DNA from: Mesorhizobium australicum WSM2073
GTDB taxonomy: Bacteria; Pseudomonadota; Alphaproteobacteria; Rhizobiales; Rhizobiaceae
DNA length: 64,000 nt
NCBI RefSeq assembly: GCF_000230995.2
Contig: NC_019973.1
Coordinates: forward strand, 1,178,001-1,242,000
Direction of reading: 5' to 3'
This document shows positions 17,971 to 28,081 of the stretch, in pieces; position 1 is the first letter of the stretch; every line of letters starts with the position of its first letter. Both the position numbers and the translations under genes were made by a program. The notes beneath the pieces were generated by a model. It saw nothing but the letters and a program-made list of their open reading frames with translations, was not told the DNA's origin and ran no database searches.

Positions 17971-18767
17971 GCGACAATCAGCTGGGCTTCACCCCCAACG
18001 AGATGATGACGATCGCCGCGAGCCGGGCGCTGAGGAATGACAATGTCTGCTTCGTCGGCATTGGCGCGCCGTCCGCGGCCTGCAACGTCGCGCGGCTGAC
18101 GCATGCGCCCGACATCACCTTGATCTATGAGAGCGGCACGATCGGTACGGCGCCCGACGTGCTGCCGCTGTCGATCGGCGATGGCGAATTGTGCGAAACC
18201 GCCGTCACCACCGTCGCGGTGCCGGAGATGTTCCGCTACTGGCTGCAGGGCGGCCGCATTTCCATCGGATTCCTCGGTGCGGCGCAGCTCGACAAGTTCG
18301 GCAACATCAACACCACTGTCATCGGCGACTATTTCCATCCCAAGACCCGACTGCCCGGCGGCGGCGGCGCGCCGGAGATCGCGACGTCGTCGAAGGAGAT
18401 CTACATCACCATGGCGCAGACCAAGCGCGGCATGGTCGAGAAGATCGACTTTGTCACCTCCTTCGGCCATGGCGAGGGCGGCGATCACCGACAGCGGTTG
18501 GGCATCGAGACCGCGGGCCCCACGCTGCTGATCACCGATCTTGCCATCTGGAAGCCCGATCCGGTGACCAAGGAATTCACGGTCGTGTCGCTGCACCCCA
18601 AGGTAACCCGTCAGCAGGTGCAGGAGCGCTGTGGCTGGGTTGTTAAGTTCGCCGAGGCGCTTGACGAAACACCCGCGCCAAGCGAACTCGAACTGAAGAC
18701 ATTGCGCGACCTGCAGGCCCGCACCAAGGCGGCGCATGAGGGAACCGGAAAAACAAAGGCTGCATAA
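17967..18767 (+). CDS. pcaJ: 3-oxoadipate CoA-transferase subunit B
   Basis: Beta subunit of the same CoA-transferase, 266 residues. The glutamate that forms the CoA thioester is probably E55 in LIYESGTIG. Other family marks are VCFVGIGAPSAACNVARL at the N-terminus and LGAAQLDKFGNINTT, then LPGGGGAPEIA. It starts at the ATG overlapping the pcaI stop and ends one base before pcaF begins, so the two subunits and the thiolase are made from one message. Confidence 0.87.
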   Translation: MSDNQLGFTPNEMMTIAASRALRNDNVCFVGIGAPSAACNVARLTHAPDITLIYESGTIGTAPDVLPLSIGDGELCETAVTTVAVPEMFRYWLQGGRISIGFLGAAQLDKFGNINTTVIGDYFHPKTRLPGGGGAPEIATSSKEIYITMAQTKRGMVEKIDFVTSFGHGEGGDHRQRLGIETAGPTLLITDLAIWKPDPVTKEFTVVSLHPKVTRQQVQERCGWVVKFAEALDETPAPSELELKTLRDLQARTKAAHEGTGKTKAA

Positions 18768-18768
18768 A

Positions 18769-19974
<1,206 letters not shown>

Positions 19975-19985
19975 GCAATCGCTCT

Positions 19986-20002
19986 TCCTGGCTGGGCCAG
20001 GA
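19986..20002 (+). terminator. Hairpin after pcaF
   Basis: TCCTGGC and GCCAGGA form a perfect 7-bp stem with a 3-base loop, 12 bases after the pcaF stop. There is no T-run, so it may be a transcript 3' end or processing hairpin rather than a classical intrinsic terminator. Confidence 0.35.
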
Positions 20003-20127
20003 GAGTGGATATGCTCGATCCTGCCAAATTTGACCATGTGGACAAAAGTCCGGACCCGTTCCATAGTTCCCCGTCTGATTTCAGGAACGGCCGGCTCGAC
20101 ACGGCTGTCAAACAGAGGGGCACTTCA

Positions 20128-21159
20128 ATGGAAGACCGGAAGAACAGATCTCATTCGATGCGCGAAGGGCTGTCGCGACGCAACGTGCTGGAGCTGGGCG
20201 CGCTTGGCCTGGCCGCGACGATGCTGCCGGGTGCGGCCTTCGCGGCGGGCAAAAAACTGAAGGTGGCGGCGATCTTCGCCACGCCGATCGAGGAACCCTG
20301 GGACAACCAGATCCACGTCGCCCTGCAGAAGGCGCAGAAGGAGTTGGGCATCGAATACAAATGGTCGGAGAAGGTCCAGACCGCCGACTTCAGCCGCGTC
20401 ATGCGCGAATATGCGCAGGGCGGGTACCAGCTGGTGCTGGGCGATGCCTTCGCCGCCGAGCGTGAATCGCGCCGCACGGCCAAGCAGTTCCCCAAGACAG
20501 CCTGGCTGTTCGGCTCCGGCGCCGGGCCGGCGGAGCCGAATTTCGGCGTGTTCGACAACTGGATCCACGAGCCCGCCTATCTCTCCGGCATGATCGCCGG
20601 CAAGATGTCGAAATCGGGCACGGTCGGCGCGGTGGCGGCGATGGGCATTCCGGAAGTGAACCGGCTGGTCAACGCCTTCTTCGCCGGCGCCAAGGAGGTC
20701 AACCCGAACGTCAAGAAGAAGGTCGCCTTCATCGGCTCCTTCTTCGATCCGCCGAAGGCCAAGGAAGCCGCGGTGGCGCAGATCGATGCCGGCGTCGATG
20801 TCATCTACGCCGAACGCTTCGGCGTCATCGAGGCGGCGGTGGAAAAGAAGATCTTCGCCATCTCCAACATGTCCGACCAGTCGAGCCTCGGCCCCGACAC
20901 CGTCATCACCGGTCCGGTCTGGGATATGTACCCGACGGTCGAGCAGGCGATCAAGCTGGTCAAGGCCGGGGTGTACACGGCGCAGGATTATGGCGATTTC
21001 TCGCGCATGGCCAAGGGCGGTTCGTATCTGGCGCCCTTCCACAAGTTCGACAAGACTTTGCCCGCCGAGGTCAAGGATCTGGTCGAGAAGAAGAAGGCCG
21101 AGATACTGGAAGGCAATTTCCGGGTGGATGTGGACGAGAATACGCCGGTCTCGGATTGA
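20128..21159 (+). CDS. BMP-family ABC transporter binding protein, Tat-exported
   Basis: Substrate-binding protein of the BmpA/Med/YufN family, 343 residues, which in characterised members binds nucleosides. A twin-arginine signal (SRRNVLELGALG, about residues 16-27) is followed by a hydrophobic run ending at AAFAAGKK. The mature part has KVAAIFATPIEEPWDNQIH and GDAFAAERESRRTAK. ATG 20128 has AGAGGGG upstream; longer in-frame starts were rejected. It heads a four-gene importer operon with an ATPase and two permeases. A purine or pyrimidine nucleoside is the best guess for ligand. Confidence 0.85.
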   Translation: MEDRKNRSHSMREGLSRRNVLELGALGLAATMLPGAAFAAGKKLKVAAIFATPIEEPWDNQIHVALQKAQKELGIEYKWSEKVQTADFSRVMREYAQGGYQLVLGDAFAAERESRRTAKQFPKTAWLFGSGAGPAEPNFGVFDNWIHEPAYLSGMIAGKMSKSGTVGAVAAMGIPEVNRLVNAFFAGAKEVNPNVKKKVAFIGSFFDPPKAKEAAVAQIDAGVDVIYAERFGVIEAAVEKKIFAISNMSDQSSLGPDTVITGPVWDMYPTVEQAIKLVKAGVYTAQDYGDFSRMAKGGSYLAPFHKFDKTLPAEVKDLVEKKKAEILEGNFRVDVDENTPVSD

Positions 21160-21233
21160 CGCCATGATTGAGGGGCTGGCGCGTGGCGCCCCCCTCCGCA
21201 GCTAAGGCCGGATCGGAAAAATCAGGAGCATTC

Positions 21234-22742
21234 TTGTCCGCCCCTCTCATCGAAATGCGCGGCATCACCAAGAGCTTCGGCGTCGTCAAGGCAAACGAGG
21301 CTGTGGATCTCAGCGTGGCGCCGGGGGAAATCCTCGGGCTGCTCGGCGAGAACGGCGCCGGCAAGACGACATTGATGAACGTGCTGTTCGGTGCCTACGC
21401 GCCGGATGCCGGTGAGATCCTGATCCAGGGCCAGCCAGTCAGGATCACCAGCTCGGCCGATGCGCTGGCCGCGGGCATTGGCATGGTGCATCAGCATTTT
21501 CATCTGGCACCACGGCTCACCGTGCTGGAAAATCTGCTCATTGGCATTCCGGGCAAATCGGGACGGATCGACCGCAGCGGCGGGCTGGCGCGGCTTGCTG
21601 AAATCAGCAGCCGGCACGGGCTGACGCTCGATCCCAATCTGCCGGTCTCGGCGCTGTCGGTCGGCGAGCAACAGCGGCTGGAGATCGTCAAGGCGCTGTT
21701 TCGCGGTGCCAAGCTCTTGATCCTTGACGAGCCGACGGCGGTGCTGGCACCGAGCGAGGTCGACGGACTGTTTTCGGCCCTGCGCTCGATGGCGGCGCAA
21801 GGCCTGGGCATCATCTTCATCTCGCACAAGCTCAACGAGGTGCGGGCGCTGACGCATCGCTGCACCGTGCTGAGGCACGGCCGCGTCGCGGGCCGTGTCG
21901 ACGACCCCGCCAACACGACGTCGGCTGCAATGGCTGAACTGATGTGCGGCCATGAGATCGTGCCGCCGGCAAGGGGATCGTCGACGCCCGGCGCCGATGT
22001 GCTGACGCTCGACGGCATTTCAACCTCGAAGCATTCCGGCACGGCGTTGCGCGACGTGTCGCTTGCGGTTCGTGCCGGCGAAATCCTAGGCATCGCCGGC
22101 GTCTCCGGCAATGGCCAGCGGGCGCTGGCGGAGGTGATCTCCGGCGTGCTGGCGCCCGAGACGGGCCGAATGACGATAGCCGGCAAACAGGTGGCAAAAT
22201 TCTCGCCGCGCGAGGTGCAGGCGCTCGGCCTTGGCCGCATCCCGGAAGATCGCATGACGACGGGGCTGGTCACCAATTTGCCGCTCGCCGATTCAATGGT
22301 GCTGCCGCGCATCGGCACTTCAGCCTTCTCCGCCAAGGGCTTGCTCAAGCCGGATGCGATCCGCGCTTTCGCCGAAGAACAGATCAAGGCCTATGACATC
22401 AGATGTCCCGGGCCGATGACGCGCGCCGGCGCGCTGTCCGGTGGCAATCTGCAGAAGGCGCTTCTGGCGCGCGAGCTTGCTTTCGATCCGAAGGTGCTGA
22501 TCGTCTCACAACCGACACGTGGCCTCGACATCGGTGCGGCGCGCTTCATCCATGAAAAATTCCTCGACATGCGCGCCAAGGGCTGCGGCATCATCGTCAT
22601 CGGCGAGGATCTGGAGGAACTGCTGGTGCTGTGCGACCGCATCGCGGTGATGTATGAGGGCCGCATCGTCGGCACGCTGGACAGTGCCGATGCGACCGTC
22701 GCCCGGCTCGGCCTGCTGATGACCGGCGCGGAGGGCCACTGA
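21234..22742 (+). CDS. BMP-type ABC transporter, double ATPase subunit
   Basis: Two-domain ABC ATPase of the YufO type, 502 residues. First domain: Walker A GENGAGKTT, Q-loop region MVHQHFHLAPRLTV, signature LSVGEQQRLEIVKAL, Walker B LLILDEPTAVL. Second domain: weak Walker A (GVSGNGQRA), signature LSGGNLQKALLAREL and VSQPTRGLDIGA. TTG 21234 has CAGGAG six bases upstream; the TTG at 21168 lacks a site. Its stop overlaps the next start by one base. Confidence 0.87.
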   Translation: MSAPLIEMRGITKSFGVVKANEAVDLSVAPGEILGLLGENGAGKTTLMNVLFGAYAPDAGEILIQGQPVRITSSADALAAGIGMVHQHFHLAPRLTVLENLLIGIPGKSGRIDRSGGLARLAEISSRHGLTLDPNLPVSALSVGEQQRLEIVKALFRGAKLLILDEPTAVLAPSEVDGLFSALRSMAAQGLGIIFISHKLNEVRALTHRCTVLRHGRVAGRVDDPANTTSAAMAELMCGHEIVPPARGSSTPGADVLTLDGISTSKHSGTALRDVSLAVRAGEILGIAGVSGNGQRALAEVISGVLAPETGRMTIAGKQVAKFSPREVQALGLGRIPEDRMTTGLVTNLPLADSMVLPRIGTSAFSAKGLLKPDAIRAFAEEQIKAYDIRCPGPMTRAGALSGGNLQKALLARELAFDPKVLIVSQPTRGLDIGAARFIHEKFLDMRAKGCGIIVIGEDLEELLVLCDRIAVMYEGRIVGTLDSADATVARLGLLMTGAEGH

Positions 22743-23797
22743 TGTTCCGCCTCGAAGTCCGCACGTCCACGCCCGCCTGGTTCAACCTCGCGCTGCCCTT
22801 GCTGGCGATTCTCGCCACGCTCATCCTGTGCAGCGGCCTGATCGCGCTGGCCGGGGCCGGGGTGTTCGAATCCTACGGCGTGATGTTCACGGCCTCGCTT
22901 GGTGACAGCTACGCCGTCACCGAAACGCTGGTCCGCGCCGCCCCGATGATCTTTACCGGGCTGGCGGTGGCGGTCGCCTTCCGCGCAAAGTTCTGGAACA
23001 TCGGCGCGGAAGGGCAATTGCTGGCCGGCGCGGTGGCGAGCTGTTTCATCGGTGCGATCCCGATGCCAGGACCGCTTGCCATGCTTTTCATGGCGCTGGC
23101 GGGGGCGGCCGCAGGCGCGGCGGTCGCGCTGGTGCCTGCGACGCTGCGCGTAAAGTTCAAGGTCGACGATGTCGTGAGCTCCTTGCTGCTCAACTCGGTC
23201 ATCTATTATGCCCTGATGGCACTGATCGAGGGACCGTGGAAGGACAGCTTCAGCGGCTATCCGATCTCGCCGCCGATCGAGGATTCGGCGAACTTTCCGG
23301 TGCTGATCGAAGGCACGCGGCTGCATCTCGGTGTCGTCGCGGCGCTGATCGCGGCCCCGTTGATCTGGTTCCTGATCGTGCGCACGACGCTGGGCTTCCG
23401 GATCAGGGTCACCGGCGAAAACCCGGAAGCGGCACGCTATGGCGGCATCCATGTCGAGCGCGTGCTGCTGTCGACGGCGCTGCTGTCGGGCGCGTTGGCG
23501 GGGCTGGCCGGCGTCGGCGAGGTCGGCGGCGTGCATTTCCAGGTGATGAGCGATATTTCGCCGGGCTACGGCTATTCCGGCATAGTCGTCGCCATGCTAG
23601 CGCGGCTCAACCCGCTCGGCGTCGTGCCGGCGGCGATCTTCCTTGCAGCCGTGATGACCGGCGCCGAGGCTATGTCGCGGGCGACCGGCGTGCCGGCCTT
23701 CCTCAGCGACGTCATCCAGGGCACGGCGCTGCTTGCCATGCTGGTGGCGCTGCTGTTCACGGCCTATCGCATCCGCCGCGTCGGAGCCGTCGGATGA
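22742..23797 (+). CDS. BMP-type ABC transporter permease 1
   Basis: Inner-membrane permease of the YufP type, 351 residues, in the branched-chain permease superfamily. Multiple hydrophobic spans, with AFRAKFWNIGAEGQLLAGAV in the middle of the N-terminal half, the hallmark segment of this family, and VTGENPEAARYGGI later. It is joined to the ATPase gene by TGATG and to the next permease by ATGA. Confidence 0.87.
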   Translation: MFRLEVRTSTPAWFNLALPLLAILATLILCSGLIALAGAGVFESYGVMFTASLGDSYAVTETLVRAAPMIFTGLAVAVAFRAKFWNIGAEGQLLAGAVASCFIGAIPMPGPLAMLFMALAGAAAGAAVALVPATLRVKFKVDDVVSSLLLNSVIYYALMALIEGPWKDSFSGYPISPPIEDSANFPVLIEGTRLHLGVVAALIAAPLIWFLIVRTTLGFRIRVTGENPEAARYGGIHVERVLLSTALLSGALAGLAGVGEVGGVHFQVMSDISPGYGYSGIVVAMLARLNPLGVVPAAIFLAAVMTGAEAMSRATGVPAFLSDVIQGTALLAMLVALLFTAYRIRRVGAVG

Positions 23798-24738
23798 GCG
23801 CGGTGTTCGAGCAGATTTTTCAGGTCGGCTTTCTCGCCGCCATCATCCGCATCGCCACGCCGCTGGCCTTTGCCACGCTCGGCGAAATGTTCTCCGAACG
23901 GGCCGGCGTGCTCAATCTCGGCATCGAAGGCATCATGCTGCTCTGCGCCATGACCGGCTTCACCGCCACCAGCCTCAGTGGAAGCCTGTGGCTGGGTGTC
24001 CTGGTGGCGGTGCTGACCGGCATGCTGATGGGCGCGCTGCATGCGCTGTTCACGGTAGTGCTCGGCCTCAGCCAGCATGTCTGCGGTATCGGCGTCACCC
24101 TGTTCTCGTCGGGGCTGGCCTATTTCCTCTACCGGCTGATCTTCGGCCAGCAATCGGTGCCGCCGAGCATCAAGGGTTTTCAGACGCTGCCGATCCCGGT
24201 TCTCTCGGACATTCCCGTGCTGGGTCCTGCGGTGTTCAACCAGTTCGCGCTGGTCTACATGGCCATCCTGGCCATTCCTCTGGCGGGCTTCATCCTTTAC
24301 CGCACCCCGTGGGGGCTGTCGGTGCGCATGGTCGGCGAGAACCCGCGCGCGGCCGACTCCGCCGGCGTCAGCGTCATCGCCACGCGCTTCCAGGCCGTCA
24401 TTCTCGGCGGCGCCCTGATGGGGCTCGCTGGTGCTTTCCTGTCGATGGCGCAGTTCAACGCCTTCACCTTCGGCGTCGTTTCCGGCCGCGGCTGGGTGGC
24501 GATCGCGCTGGTCGTCTTCGGCCGTTGGGATCCCTGGCGCTCGGCAGGGGCCGCGCTGCTGTTCGCCTTCGTCGATGCCTTGCAATTGCGCATGCAGGCG
24601 AGTGGGCTTGGCCACATCCCCTACGAGGCGTTCCTGATGCTGCCGTTCATCTTCACCATCGTCGCCATGGCCGTCATGTCGCGCAACGCGGTGGCGCCCT
24701 CGGCGCTGCTCAAGCCGTTTCGGCGGGAGGAGCGATAG
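23794..24738 (+). CDS. BMP-type ABC transporter permease 2
   Basis: Second permease, YufQ type, 314 residues. Hallmark segments are GEMFSERAGVLNLGIEGIML and VGENPRAADSAGVSV, with several other hydrophobic spans. It starts at the ATG overlapping the previous stop. The 262 bases after it, up to the small gene at 25001, contain no other gene that I can support. Confidence 0.87.
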   Translation: MSAVFEQIFQVGFLAAIIRIATPLAFATLGEMFSERAGVLNLGIEGIMLLCAMTGFTATSLSGSLWLGVLVAVLTGMLMGALHALFTVVLGLSQHVCGIGVTLFSSGLAYFLYRLIFGQQSVPPSIKGFQTLPIPVLSDIPVLGPAVFNQFALVYMAILAIPLAGFILYRTPWGLSVRMVGENPRAADSAGVSVIATRFQAVILGGALMGLAGAFLSMAQFNAFTFGVVSGRGWVAIALVVFGRWDPWRSAGAALLFAFVDALQLRMQASGLGHIPYEAFLMLPFIFTIVAMAVMSRNAVAPSALLKPFRREER

Positions 24739-24959
24739 ACGAGTAGGATTTGGTGCCCTTCCTATCCCTCCGGGACAGGAGAGGAAGGCGTCAAGCTGTC
24801 CCGGAATGAAGAAGCTTGACCTTGGGACGCCTCACATCGATGCCGCCACGCTCTTCCGATCGGTGGCCGGGGCCTATGCCAACAGCAACTTCACACCAAT
24901 TTTTGGCCATTTATGAGAAAATAATTCTGCCACTTGCACAAGAATAGCAATCGACAAAG

Positions 24960-24976
24960 TCTACAAGTTTTGTAGA
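24960..24976. promoter_or_regulatory. Perfect 17-bp inverted repeat before a small membrane-protein gene
   Basis: TCTACAA and TTGTAGA flank a 3-base centre, 24 bases before the ATG of the 51-residue gene. The surrounding sequence is unusually AT-rich for this genome, as in a promoter. The repeat looks like an operator for a dimeric repressor; the regulator is unknown. Confidence 0.45.
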
Positions 24977-25000
24977 TTAAGCGGCGAGACGGAGGTCGAC

Positions 25001-25156
25001 ATGTCCTATTTCCAGAACGCCCAGACCGACAGCAACGGCCAGCGAGTGGCCAATGCCCAGGGCTTTCGCCCGGCCTATGCCGGCGCTTTCGCCTATCTCG
25101 TCTTTGCCCTTGCGTTCGTGTTCACCGGGGCAGTCGTGCTGGGCCTTATTCCCTAA
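25001..25156 (+). CDS. Small single-span membrane protein, 51 residues
   Basis: A 51-residue gene with a strong GGAGG ribosome site ten bases before ATG 25001. The first 24 residues are polar (MSYFQNAQTDSNGQRVANAQ and on), followed by one hydrophobic segment of about 22 residues (AFAYLVFALAFVFTGAVVLG) ending at LIP. No family recognised. Its own AT-rich upstream region with an inverted repeat, and separate position between two transcription units, argue it is real and independently regulated. Confidence 0.6.
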   Translation: MSYFQNAQTDSNGQRVANAQGFRPAYAGAFAYLVFALAFVFTGAVVLGLIP

Positions 25157-25289
25157 GGCGCGGGATCGAAGGGGCTGCTGCCCCACAGCTTTCAGGCAAT
25201 CGGAGTTGAACCGAATCCCGGGGCGTTTTCGCGCGCCTGAGGATTCGCATTTCACAGCATCAGTGATTCCAGTGATGGAGGAGATGACA

Positions 25290-26231
25290 ATGCCGATCGA
25301 ATTCACGCATGTACCCGGCAAGACCGCCGACGCGGCGGTTCCCTTTTTCTATGACTTCGCCGAGACCTCGACCAAGCTCGGGCTGATCGAGGACGGCGGT
25401 TTCCAGAAGATCGTCGTCGACGATTCGGCCGGGCTGCTGACCAACATGGATCTGGCCTCGCAGGTGCTCAACCGCACCGCTTCGCTGCAAGTGGTGCTCA
25501 CCCACTGGGCCGGCGTGATCGAACCCACGGTCGCTGCCCGCCAGCTGGCGTCCATCGACAGGGAGAGCGGCGGACGGCTGACGCTCAGGATGATCAGCGA
25601 GCCCTTGAACGACGACGATGCCGAGACACGGCCGGTCGGACATGGCGTCGTCTGGCAGCGCATCGACGAATATCTGGTGCTGTTGAAGCGGCTATGGTCG
25701 AACGACCGGCCCTTCGATCACGAAGGCGCGTTCTACAGCATCAAAAGCGGTTATGTGCCGCGCAAGGGCCCGCATGGCGCCGACCTCGTGGTCCGCATGG
25801 GCGGGCAATCCGGAACGGCGCTGAAGGTGGCCGGCCGGCATGCCGATGTCTTCGAACTGGCGCCGGGGCCGATCGACGATATCAGGCAATTGATGGAGCG
25901 GGCACGTGGCGCCGCGGCCGAACATGGCCGTGCGGGCAAACTGCGCTTCGCGCTTCCGGTCAGGATCCACCAGGGTGTTTCCGCCGCCGGCCACAAGGCG
26001 GTCGACCTATCCGGCCCGCCGGCCCAGGTCGCGCTGTCGCTGCTCGCCTATGCCGGGCTCGGGATCGATGAGTTCATGATCGTCGGCGTCGACACGCCGC
26101 GCGAGATCGCGACGGCCGGCCGGGAAACATTGGCGCTGCTGCGCAACTCCCTGGCGCGCCGGGAGGCCAGCGAGTTCCAGCCTGGAGCTTATGCGCCTCG
26201 CCCAGGATTGGAGACGCGAGCAGCGGGGTGA
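25290..26231 (+). CDS. Luciferase-like flavin-dependent monooxygenase (LLM family)
   Basis: TIM-barrel monooxygenase of 313 residues using reduced flavin, in the family of alkanesulfonate monooxygenase, RutA and bacterial luciferase. Seen in the sequence are VVLTHWAGVIEPTVAARQLA, with RLTLRMISEPLNDDD, then RIDEYLVLLKRLWS, and the barrel end YAGLGIDEFMIVG. ATG 25290 is best supported, by GGAGGAG at 25277-25283. The gene overlaps the convergent amidase gene by 43 bases at the 3' ends. The substrate is unknown; sulfonates, nitrilotriacetate-type amines and pyrimidines are all used by relatives. Confidence 0.8.
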   Translation: MPIEFTHVPGKTADAAVPFFYDFAETSTKLGLIEDGGFQKIVVDDSAGLLTNMDLASQVLNRTASLQVVLTHWAGVIEPTVAARQLASIDRESGGRLTLRMISEPLNDDDAETRPVGHGVVWQRIDEYLVLLKRLWSNDRPFDHEGAFYSIKSGYVPRKGPHGADLVVRMGGQSGTALKVAGRHADVFELAPGPIDDIRQLMERARGAAAEHGRAGKLRFALPVRIHQGVSAAGHKAVDLSGPPAQVALSLLAYAGLGIDEFMIVGVDTPREIATAGRETLALLRNSLARREASEFQPGAYAPRPGLETRAAG

Positions 26232-26923
26232 AGCCCATCAATCGTCTGCTGCTTGAGGCTGTCGCCAAGCCGCGACAGGCCTTCAATGACGGCGTCCGAA
26301 TCGGCCAGCACGCCGAAGACGCCGTCCTCGACCGTCACCATGTGCAACGCCGCTTCATGCGCTTGTCTGTCGCCGCTGGCGCAGGCGTCCGAAATCGTCA
26401 GGCACTGGAAATTGCGGTCACAGGCCTCGCGCAGCGTGGTGTGGACGCAGACATCCGTCGTGCATCCGGAAAACATCAGATGCGTGATGCCTTGCGCCCG
26501 CAGCACAAGCTCGAAATCCGTATAGGTGAAGGCGCTGTTGCAGGTCTTGTCGATGATGATGTCGTGCGGCGCGACGTCGATCTCCGGGACGATCTGGAAC
26601 CCAGCGCCTGAGCGCAGCAGGACGTCGGTGCCGTCGAGGCCGGAACGCTTGCGGCGCCATTTCTCGTAGGGCGTCATGTCGGCCATATCGGCGCGGTAAC
26701 CCTGTCTTGTGTGGATGACCGTGACGCCGGCTTTGCGCGCGGCCGCGATCAGGCGGTTCACGGCGGGCAGGATCGCCCGCAGCGGCGAGGGGTCATACCC
26801 CTTCCTGGCGAAATAGCCCGATGTCGACAGGAAATCCTGTTGCAGGTCGATGACGACGAGCGCGGTGTTTTCGGCAACCAGCCTGCCGTCATAGGGGTAG
26901 TCGAAGGGTGTCGCCTTGATCAT
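26189..26923 (-). CDS. Isochorismatase-fold cysteine hydrolase (amidase)
   Basis: Cysteine hydrolase of 244 residues. The catalytic triad is visible: D26 in VVIDLQQDF, K126 in IIDKTCNSAF, and C159 in GCTTDVCVHTT, next to the usual non-proline cis peptide. The layout, with PYDGRL before the first strand and a VFGVLAD segment near the end, resembles the biuret amidohydrolase and ureidoacrylate hydrolase (RutB) branch rather than nicotinamidases. It is convergent with the luciferase-like gene and shares 43 bases with it. An amide of a nitrogen heterocycle breakdown product is a plausible substrate. Confidence 0.83.
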   Translation of the reverse strand: MIKATPFDYPYDGRLVAENTALVVIDLQQDFLSTSGYFARKGYDPSPLRAILPAVNRLIAAARKAGVTVIHTRQGYRADMADMTPYEKWRRKRSGLDGTDVLLRSGAGFQIVPEIDVAPHDIIIDKTCNSAFTYTDFELVLRAQGITHLMFSGCTTDVCVHTTLREACDRNFQCLTISDACASGDRQAHEAALHMVTVEDGVFGVLADSDAVIEGLSRLGDSLKQQTIDGLHPAARVSNPGRGA

Positions 26924-27131
26924 CCGGAGCTCCTTGCCGCCGGCTCACCCTAGCGTGTCCGCATCGATGCGGCGACACCGGATGCCGACATCGTGCGGCC
27001 CGGGATGGAGATCGCCGGCGCGGATCGGCCGGCTGCGCGAATGACGGCCCGTACGCGGCAACAATGCGCCGGCCGTTTCAGTTTTGGCGGCGCATTGCCA
27101 AATTGCCGAGTGTTGCGGTTATCTTAAATCT

Positions 27132-27146
27132 TGACTAATAATCTCA
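27132..27146. promoter_or_regulatory. Iron-responsive operator (IRO box, RirA type)
   Basis: TGA, nine bases (CTAATAATC), TCA: exact match to the TGA-N9-TCA IRO consensus of rhizobial iron repression by RirA, inside an AT-rich stretch 72 bases ahead of the fhuC start. The downstream genes are all iron-uptake genes, which strongly supports the call. Confidence 0.7.
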
Positions 27147-27218
27147 TGTTTCATAATCAACCGGGGACCTGCCTCCGCAGCCAGGATGGGAATGCGGCGG
27201 CCGGGCTGGAGAAATGCC

Positions 27219-28016
27219 GTGACCATGGCCGAAGCCGATAGCCAGACCGCATTCGATATCGATGCCGTGCGTTTCGCCGTTGGCGAACGGACGCTGCTCG
27301 GTCCGGTTTCGCTCGAACTGCGGCGCGCGCGCGTCTACGGGCTGATCGGCCATAATGGTTCGGGCAAATCGACGCTGATCAAGCTTTTGGGGCGCCAGCA
27401 GCCGGCAAGCTCCGGCGCCATCACTTTCGCCGCGCGGCCGCTATCCCAATGGCGCGCGCGCGAGCTGGCGCGGGCTCTTGCCTATCTGCCGCAGACGACG
27501 CCGGCGGCGACGGGCTTGACCGTGCGCGAGCTGGCAACGCTCGGACGCTATCCGTGGCATGGCGCGCTTGGCCGTTTCGGCGCCGAGGACAGGCGCCATG
27601 TCGAGCAGGCGCTTGTGCTGACCGACATGGAAGGGTTCACTGAGCGGCTGGTGGATGAATTATCCGGCGGCGAGCGCCAGCGCGCCTGGCTGGCCATGCT
27701 GGTGGCGCAGAATGCCGGCGTCATGTTGCTCGACGAGCCGATCTCGGCGCTCGACATCGCGCATCAGGTCGAGGTGCTGGGCCTGGTCAGGGAGCTCAGC
27801 CGCAAGCGCGACCTGTGCGTCGTCGTGGTGCTGCACGACCCCAACATGGCGGCGCGCTACTGCGATGAGCTGATCGCGCTGAAGGACGGCAGGCTGCTGA
27901 CGCGCGGCACACCGAGCGAGATCATGCGGAGCGATGTGCTCAAGGACATTTTCGGCGTCGAGATGGGTGTGTTCGCGCATCCCGTCACCGGCCAACCCGT
28001 CGGCTATGTGCAGTGA
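27219..28016 (+). CDS. fhuC: Ferric-hydroxamate-type ABC transporter ATPase
   Basis: ATPase for siderophore import, 265 residues. Walker [10 protein letters not shown], signature [17 protein letters not shown], Walker [18 protein letters not shown] and H-loop [14 protein letters not shown] match E. coli FhuC nearly word for word as I remember it, including the tail with [18 protein letters not shown] 27219 has GGAG at good spacing; ATG 27225 is close behind. No FhuB permease or FhuD binding protein is adjacent, so it must serve components encoded elsewhere. It leads an operon with exbB, exbD and tonB under an IRO box. Confidence 0.82.
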   Translation: MTMAEADSQTAFDIDAVRFAVGERTLLGPVSLELRRARVYGLIGHNGSGKSTLIKLLGRQQPASSGAITFAARPLSQWRARELARALAYLPQTTPAATGLTVRELATLGRYPWHGALGRFGAEDRRHVEQALVLTDMEGFTERLVDELSGGERQRAWLAMLVAQNAGVMLLDEPISALDIAHQVEVLGLVRELSRKRDLCVVVVLHDPNMAARYCDELIALKDGRLLTRGTPSEIMRSDVLKDIFGVEMGVFAHPVTGQPVGYVQ

Positions 28017-28081
28017 AGTCGTCGCCGGCGGTTGCAGGAACCGGCAAGCGGCTGGCCGCCGTGAGAACAAGGAAGAAGCTC

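Noticed and set aside
24767-24790. Imperfect inverted repeat after the BMP permease gene
   Set aside because: CCTTCCTATCCC and the following GGACAGGAGAGGAAGG pair only imperfectly and there is no T-run; not called as a terminator.
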